Origin: Streptomyces marianii
Lineage (GTDB): Bacteria > Actinomycetota > Actinomycetes > Streptomycetales > Streptomycetaceae
NCBI RefSeq assembly: GCF_005795905.1
Contig: NZ_VAWE01000005.1
Location: forward strand, 1-64,000
DNA: 64,000 nt
Direction: 5' to 3'
Within the stretch, counting starts at the first letter, position 1, and the number at the start of each line of letters is the position of its first letter. Below, piece by piece: positions 59,966 through 64,000 of this stretch. The notes beneath the pieces are model-generated. The model was not told the DNA's origin, made no database searches, and saw only the letters and a list, made by a program, of their open reading frames with translations. The translations under genes were made by a program, and so were the position numbers.

Positions 59966-62083
59966 ATGCCCACGGAAGACGAGTTGTTCGAGGCGGTGGA
60001 TGCACTGCTGGAACAGGGGCCGCTGCTGCCCCCGCCAGCGGAGCGCCGTCGGCTGCGCGAGGCCGCCGGCCTGACCCAGGAGGACGTGGCGGCCGCGCTG
60101 CGCACGAAGCGCGAGACGGTCAACGGCTGGGAGACCGGCCGCACCACCCCGCGCCCGCCGCGCCTGGCCGCGTACAAGCGGCTGCTGGACGGCTGGGCGG
60201 TGAGGTACCCGGCCGACAGCCAGGAGGTTCCCGCGACGTTCACCGCGGCCGCGCCGCCGCGCCCGACCGACGTTCCGCAGCAGGCTCACATCCCGCAGAC
60301 TTCCACGGCCGCGAGCTCCCGCCCGGCGCCGGCGGACCGGCCCGCGGCGAGCACCAGGCCCTCGTCGACGTCGCGGCGGCCGGGCGCGAAGAAGGCCGCG
60401 TCGCCGGCCTCGGACCCGCGGTTCCCGCACGGTCCGCTGGGTGTGCTGGACGGCGACGGCACGGTGTACTGCGTCGGCGGCGTGGTGCTGGAGTGCCCGG
60501 CGACCACGATCCCGGCCCTGGTGGAGTGGACGCTTGCCGAGTCCGGGATCGGGCAGGCGCGGCTGCACCGCAACGGCAAGGACTCCGACCCGCTGATCGT
60601 GCTCACCGAGTCGGCCACGAAGCGGTTCGGCCTTCCGGCACGCCTGGAGAGCCCGGAGGAACGCCGCTCCCTGCGCCTGGCGGAGAACCACAAGGTCGTC
60701 AAGCAGATCACCCGCGCGAAGTGGCAGCTGACCAAGCGCGGGTTCGGCCCGTGGGCGCGGGTTTACCGGCCCGCCCAGGGCGGCCAGCGCCGCTGCGTGC
60801 AGTTGGCGATCCTGTCGTGGGACGCACTGGACCCGAGGGCGTGGGGCGACGCAGCCGAGTTGCCGGCGCCAGAGCTGGCCCGTGTGCTCGGGGTGTACGC
60901 GAACCGCGTCATCACCCCACGCGGCTCCACCGCCGTCTCCGGCCTGGAGCTGATGACCGCGCTGCGCCCGCCGACTCGCGCGGTGCGCGACGAAGCCACC
61001 GGCGGGTTCCGCAAGGCGGACACCAAGAATCCCGGCTCCCTGGGCGAGCACCCGATCGACCCGGCCCCGCCGGAGGCGCCCTCCGAACACCCTAAGGTTC
61101 AGGACTGGGACGGGGGCTTCCTCGATGAGGAGGCGTACCAGTGGATGCGCCCGATGGACACCCTCTCCGATGAGGAGTGCCTGCTGCCGTGGGCGGTGGG
61201 CATCGACATCAACACCGCCTACCTCGCGGCCGCCGCCCGCCTGACGGTGGGCCTGGGCGAGCCGGTCCGCGTCAACGCGCCCGTGTTCGACAAGAAGATC
61301 CCCGGCTGCTGGCTGGTCGACCTGTCCCACATCGAGACCGACCCGCGCCTGCCGTCGCCGTTCACGCCGTCCGGGAAGCGGCCGACCGGTCCGGCCTGGT
61401 ACGCCACGCCCACCGTCGCTTACGCGGTGGAGCTCGGCTACAAGGTGCAGCCGCTGGAGGCGTTCCTGCGGTACGAGACCGGCGCCTTCCTGGACCCGTG
61501 GCACGACCGGCTCAAGGACGCCTACGTGACCACGATGGCCGACCTCGGTGTCCCCGTCGGCAAGGACGTCGACGAACGCGCGTTCCTGGCGGCGATGGAG
61601 CACCACAAGGACGTCGACCCCGGCCTGACCTGCGTACTGTCCGCGATCAAGGCCACCGTCAAAGGCGGCATCGGCAAGATGCGCGAGCGGCCGCAGGGCA
61701 AGAACTACCGAGACGGCGATCCCTGGCCGGCACTTGAGCGCACGACCTGGCGCCCGGACATCCGCGCGGCCGTCATCGCCAAGGCCCGGGTCAACATGCA
61801 CCGCAAGATGGCGAACGTGGCGAAGGCGAGCGGCCGTTACCCGCTGGGCGTGGCGACCGACTGCGTTGTCTACGCCAGCCCTGAGCCCTCCCCGCTGGCC
61901 TTCCTGCCGCTGACGCCCGAGGGGCACGTGCTGCCCGGGACGTTCCGGCTCGGCGCGACGCCCGGCCTGGCCAAGCTGGAGGGCGTCCAGCCGATGCTCA
62001 CCGCGGTGGAGTGGCTGGAGAAGGGCCTCAACCCGGCCCGGCACATCAAGGGCGGCGACAGCTTCGCGGACGAAGGGGAGTAA
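59966..62083 (+). CDS. tap: Telomere-associated protein Tap
   Basis: A 705-residue protein; ATG 59966 follows AAGGAGG. The N-terminal XRE-type HTH (RLREAAGLTQEDVAAALRTK) is typical of Tap, followed by a proline-rich linker and the conserved Tap core (VRLP-type hydrophobic strands, WAVGIDINTAYLAAAARLTV, YETGAFLDPWHDRLKD, KGGIGKMRERPQGKNYRDGD). Tap binds the folded 3' overhang of the telomere and recruits Tpg for end patching. tpg follows after 3 nt. Confidence 0.92.
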   Translation: MPTEDELFEAVDALLEQGPLLPPPAERRRLREAAGLTQEDVAAALRTKRETVNGWETGRTTPRPPRLAAYKRLLDGWAVRYPADSQEVPATFTAAAPPRPTDVPQQAHIPQTSTAASSRPAPADRPAASTRPSSTSRRPGAKKAASPASDPRFPHGPLGVLDGDGTVYCVGGVVLECPATTIPALVEWTLAESGIGQARLHRNGKDSDPLIVLTESATKRFGLPARLESPEERRSLRLAENHKVVKQITRAKWQLTKRGFGPWARVYRPAQGGQRRCVQLAILSWDALDPRAWGDAAELPAPELARVLGVYANRVITPRGSTAVSGLELMTALRPPTRAVRDEATGGFRKADTKNPGSLGEHPIDPAPPEAPSEHPKVQDWDGGFLDEEAYQWMRPMDTLSDEECLLPWAVGIDINTAYLAAAARLTVGLGEPVRVNAPVFDKKIPGCWLVDLSHIETDPRLPSPFTPSGKRPTGPAWYATPTVAYAVELGYKVQPLEAFLRYETGAFLDPWHDRLKDAYVTTMADLGVPVGKDVDERAFLAAMEHHKDVDPGLTCVLSAIKATVKGGIGKMRERPQGKNYRDGDPWPALERTTWRPDIRAAVIAKARVNMHRKMANVAKASGRYPLGVATDCVVYASPEPSPLAFLPLTPEGHVLPGTFRLGATPGLAKLEGVQPMLTAVEWLEKGLNPARHIKGGDSFADEGE

Positions 62084-62086
62084 CCG

Positions 62087-62644
62087 GTGGGTGACATCGA
62101 CGACGCGATCGAACGCGCCGGGTACGAGGCGGTCACCAAGGCCCCGCCCAAGACTCCGCTCGCGCAAATGCGGCTGCTGCTGAAGGCGGAGAAGGGCTCC
62201 ACGAAGGCCGTGGCGGACCGCCTGGGCATCTCTCAGCGCACGGTGGAGCGCTACCTCAAGGGCACGTTCAAGCGGCCCCGCCAGGCCCTGCGGGACGCCC
62301 TGCTGCGCGAGGTCCGCAAGGTCTGGCAGCCCCGGGTGCGCCAGCAGGCCCGCAAGAAGGCCGCGACGTCCACCGGCCTCACGGTGGAGACCCGCGCCCG
62401 GTTCGGCTACACGGCGCCGATCGGCACGACCGACGACCCGCGGATGCGCCGGCTGACCGTCCACCTTCCGCCGGAGTACGCCGGACGGCTCTTCGATGCG
62501 CAGCAGGCAGGCGCGAGCGACCAACAGCTTCGTGGAATCGTCGCGGAAGGCTTGCAGGAGATCTATTTCAAGGACAACGGAGCGCGGGCTGACGGCCTCG
62601 AAGTCGCCATTACTGACATCGACTATTTCGACGTCTCGTACTGA
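62087..62644 (+). CDS. tpg: Telomere terminal protein Tpg
   Basis: A 185-residue protein from GTG 62087 (GGGGAG 6 nt upstream). It matches Tpg along its length: ERAGYEAVTKAPPKTPLAQM, an HTH (STKAVADRLGISQRTVERYL) and the C-terminal TARFGYT-like and LPPEYAGRLFDAQQAG, QQLRGIVAEGLQEIYF blocks, ending in DYFDV. Tpg is the protein covalently bound to the 5' DNA ends and primes end synthesis. The tap-tpg order is the standard one. Confidence 0.95.
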   Translation: MGDIDDAIERAGYEAVTKAPPKTPLAQMRLLLKAEKGSTKAVADRLGISQRTVERYLKGTFKRPRQALRDALLREVRKVWQPRVRQQARKKAATSTGLTVETRARFGYTAPIGTTDDPRMRRLTVHLPPEYAGRLFDAQQAGASDQQLRGIVAEGLQEIYFKDNGARADGLEVAITDIDYFDVSY

Positions 62645-62656
62645 GGTGAGCGCTGA

Positions 62657-62908
62657 ATGTCTATCAATGAAAGGCCGCCCAGTGAAGAAACAGAACAGCG
62701 GTTACCGGGGCGCGCTATGAGGGCGGCCCGCGCTCCGTATGCGTACAACCTGGATGCGCAGACCGCGACGTGCCGCACCTGCCACATCTCCGGGTACAAC
62801 CTGCTGCCTGAGCAGGCGGGCCCGTGGCACGCCGGACACCGGGCTCGGTGCGCCGGCGTTCCCGGCGGTGACCGCCCGCCGGGAACCGTCCTGCCGTTCC
62901 GGCGCTGA
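62657..62908 (+). CDS. Small zinc-finger-like protein, 83 residues
   Basis: ATG 62657 lies 12 nt after the tpg stop. It contains CRTCHISGYNLLPEQAGPWH and HRARC, a C-x2-C ... H ... C arrangement able to bind zinc. No family recognised. Close spacing suggests it belongs to the tap-tpg operon. Confidence 0.6.
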   Translation: MSINERPPSEETEQRLPGRAMRAARAPYAYNLDAQTATCRTCHISGYNLLPEQAGPWHAGHRARCAGVPGGDRPPGTVLPFRR

Positions 62909-63004
62909 CGCTGCCGCCGCCCCGTTGGAAGGGATCACCGCATGTCCGTCCCTGTCGCCCGGCGCCCCGGCTACCGTGGCGATGAGCCCCGCCTGGAGGA
63001 AGCC

Positions 63005-63310
63005 ATGAGCGCCCAGCCCGACCACGCTCCCGCCCCACCGCCGGCACCGGCGCCCACCGCGGCTGCGCAGCTGCGCGCGCAGATCCGCGCCGACCGCCGC
63101 GCCCCGTCCTGGCTGCCAGCGTTCGAGCAGGACTGGTCGCGCGCGCTGCAGGACGCCCAGCACAGCTACAGCCTGGCCCCGCTGCACGACGTCGTCCGCA
63201 CGTGGCAGGCCCGCCTGGCCGCAGCGCCGGCCGTCGACGCGTTCGTCGCCTCCGGCTACGACGACTCCGACGGCGTCGCCCTGGAGGACGTCCTCGGACC
63301 CCGCCAGTGA
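63005..63310 (+). CDS. DUF6247-like protein, possible antitoxin
   Basis: A 101-residue protein from ATG 63005, which has GGAGG 5 nt upstream. A disordered, proline-rich head is followed by AAQLRAQIRADRRAPSWLPA, FEQDWSRALQDAQHSYSLAP, LHDVVRTWQARLA, the pattern I associate with DUF6247 proteins. Its stop overlaps the next gene by GTGA. Pairing with a small RelE-like protein suggests the antitoxin role. Confidence 0.65.
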   Translation: MSAQPDHAPAPPPAPAPTAAAQLRAQIRADRRAPSWLPAFEQDWSRALQDAQHSYSLAPLHDVVRTWQARLAAAPAVDAFVASGYDDSDGVALEDVLGPRQ

Positions 63311-63567
63311 CCGGCGCGCCGTGGCCGGCCCGGCTGTCGCCGCAGGCCTCGAAGGTGCTCGCCGAACTCCCGCCCCACGCAACCGAGATGCTGCGCGATG
63401 TGCTGGACATCGCCGGCCGTGACCCGTGGACCTGGCCGCCGTTCGATGCCCGCGACCCCGAAGGCGAAGACGTCCGCGCGGCCGCGGCCGGACAACTGAC
63501 CGCCGTCTACTGGGTCAACCGCGCAGCGGCCCGCCTGTACGTGGTCGACATCGTCTGGCTCGGGTAG
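63307..63567 (+). CDS. RelE/ParE-like small protein, possible toxin
   Basis: An 86-residue protein from GTG 63307. The pattern LSPQASKVLAELPPHATEML, then GQLTAVYWVNRAAARLYVVD and IVWLG resembles the compact RelE/ParE mRNA interferase or gyrase-toxin fold. It is translationally coupled to the DUF6247-like gene and closed by a very strong terminator, the usual set-up of a plasmid-stabilising toxin-antitoxin module. Activity is inferred. Confidence 0.6.
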   Translation: MTGAPWPARLSPQASKVLAELPPHATEMLRDVLDIAGRDPWTWPPFDARDPEGEDVRAAAAGQLTAVYWVNRAAARLYVVDIVWLG

Positions 63568-63582
63568 CCAGCCAGCACACCA

Positions 63583-63630
63583 AAGTGGCCCCTTCCCCGG
63601 GCATTGCAGCTGCCGGGAAAGGGGCCACTT
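63583..63630. terminator. Very strong terminator hairpin
   Basis: Arms AAGTGGCCCCTTCCCCGGGC and GCCGGGAAAGGGGCCACTT-type complement, with a TTGCAG-type loop. It ends the tap-tpg/toxin unit and has the same AAGTGGCCCC start as the hairpin at 57182. Confidence 0.85.
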
Positions 63631-64000
63631 CGCATTTCTCCGCCAGCACGCGAGGCAGGTAGCGCCCAACCGTCCGGGCAACCGACTCACTCACTGACTT
63701 GAGACGGCACCAGAGCCCGCCCCGCAAGGCACCGGAGCTCATACCGCAGCAACAGCCAGCATTCAAGCCCGGGTTCGAGCGTCTTCGCAGGTCACAAGCC
63801 TTGAATTCAAGATCCTGGCTGGCAAAGTCGGATCCGCTGCAGCACCCGCTCCCCACCCCGCCGCCTGCCGCGTGACCGACTTCACAGCAGATGGTGAACG
63901 TGCTGGTCAGAGCGCGGTTGCGGGGCTAACCCCTGCCTGAATCACCCTGGCGCAGCCCCGTCTGAGCCGACTCACCAAGACGCAAGGGCCAAGGAGAGCG
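63631..64000. other. Apparently non-coding right edge
   Basis: I see no supported gene, RNA or repeat array. A short palindrome CTTGAATTCAAG lies near 63,800. Reading frames here lack codon bias. The window edge may cut a gene further right. Confidence 0.4.

Noticed and set aside
63750..63790. GGGTTCGAG resembling a tRNA T loop
   Set aside because: The 3' strand of the T stem and the other arms are missing.
63515..63856. 113-residue leftward reading frame at the right edge
   Set aside because: It runs through the terminator hairpin and has cysteine-rich low-complexity sequence typical of antisense frames.

Overview
The window looks like one arm of a Streptomyces (actinomycete) linear replicon, most likely a conjugative linear plasmid. 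The DNA is GC-rich with strong third-position GC, and GTG and TTG starts and 4-nt GTGA/ATGA overlaps are common. Family markers agree: a telomere-adjacent helicase (TtrA type), the Tap-Tpg telomere replication pair, plasmid-type ParA/ParB, a TraB/FtsK-like transfer ATPase, a DUF2637 protein, a WhiB gene, and DUF6233, DUF6207 and DUF6247-like proteins. Base 1 lies in a run of four hairpin-forming palindromes, so the left edge is probably the physical telomere. The right edge is an arbitrary cut.

Layout. 0-0.5 kb: telomeric palindromes and a G-poor spacer. 0.5-13 kb: TtrA-like helicase, a pentapeptide-repeat membrane protein, two convergent CoiA-like nuclease-fold proteins, and an HNH-helicase fusion with a 9-nt-linked partner gene (candidate defence pair). 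13-15 kb: ECF sigma operon. 15-20.5 kb: small lineage-specific genes separated by short 12-bp tandem repeat arrays, and a replication-relaxation family protein. 20.5-23.6 kb: a TGCGCA-rich non-coding region and parAB with three 19-bp palindromes that are candidate parS sites. 24.7-33.5 kb: a leftward, translationally coupled operon (GGDEF protein, zinc finger, HTH, Pycsar-type membrane effector, OB-like protein, RapZ-C protein) split by a two-recombinase mobile element. 33.5-45.5 kb: leftward transfer/spread genes around a TraB-like ATPase. 45.5-52.2 kb: a regulatory operon whose WhiB gene is split by a second, three-gene Tn554-like element. 53-57 kb: monooxygenase-fold protein, two HTH/TPR regulators and a GNAT acetyltransferase. 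57-64 kb: a structured non-coding region, a putative replication initiator, Tap-Tpg, and a possible toxin-antitoxin pair.

Three results stand out. (1) Both Tn554-like elements can be removed on paper to restore an intact host gene: deleting 27,024-31,904 gives a 175-residue PycTM-like protein, and deleting 45,964-51,146 gives an 84-residue WhiB with all four cysteines. Both elements carry a reverse-oriented SAM methyltransferase as cargo. (2) Four unrelated-sequence 12-bp tandem arrays (upstream of 15,778, 16,509 and tap, and beside the replication-relaxation gene) each begin 37 bp after a TGACCTG motif, always on the same strand; a second class uses TGGTCGG repeats starting 10 bp after (T/C)GACC(T/A)GC. 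(3) Twelve exact copies of GTGAGCGC (either strand) lie within 622 bp of the transfer region and are a candidate clt/TraB recognition locus.

All calls come from reading the sequence. Family names rest on recognised motifs, not on database searches.
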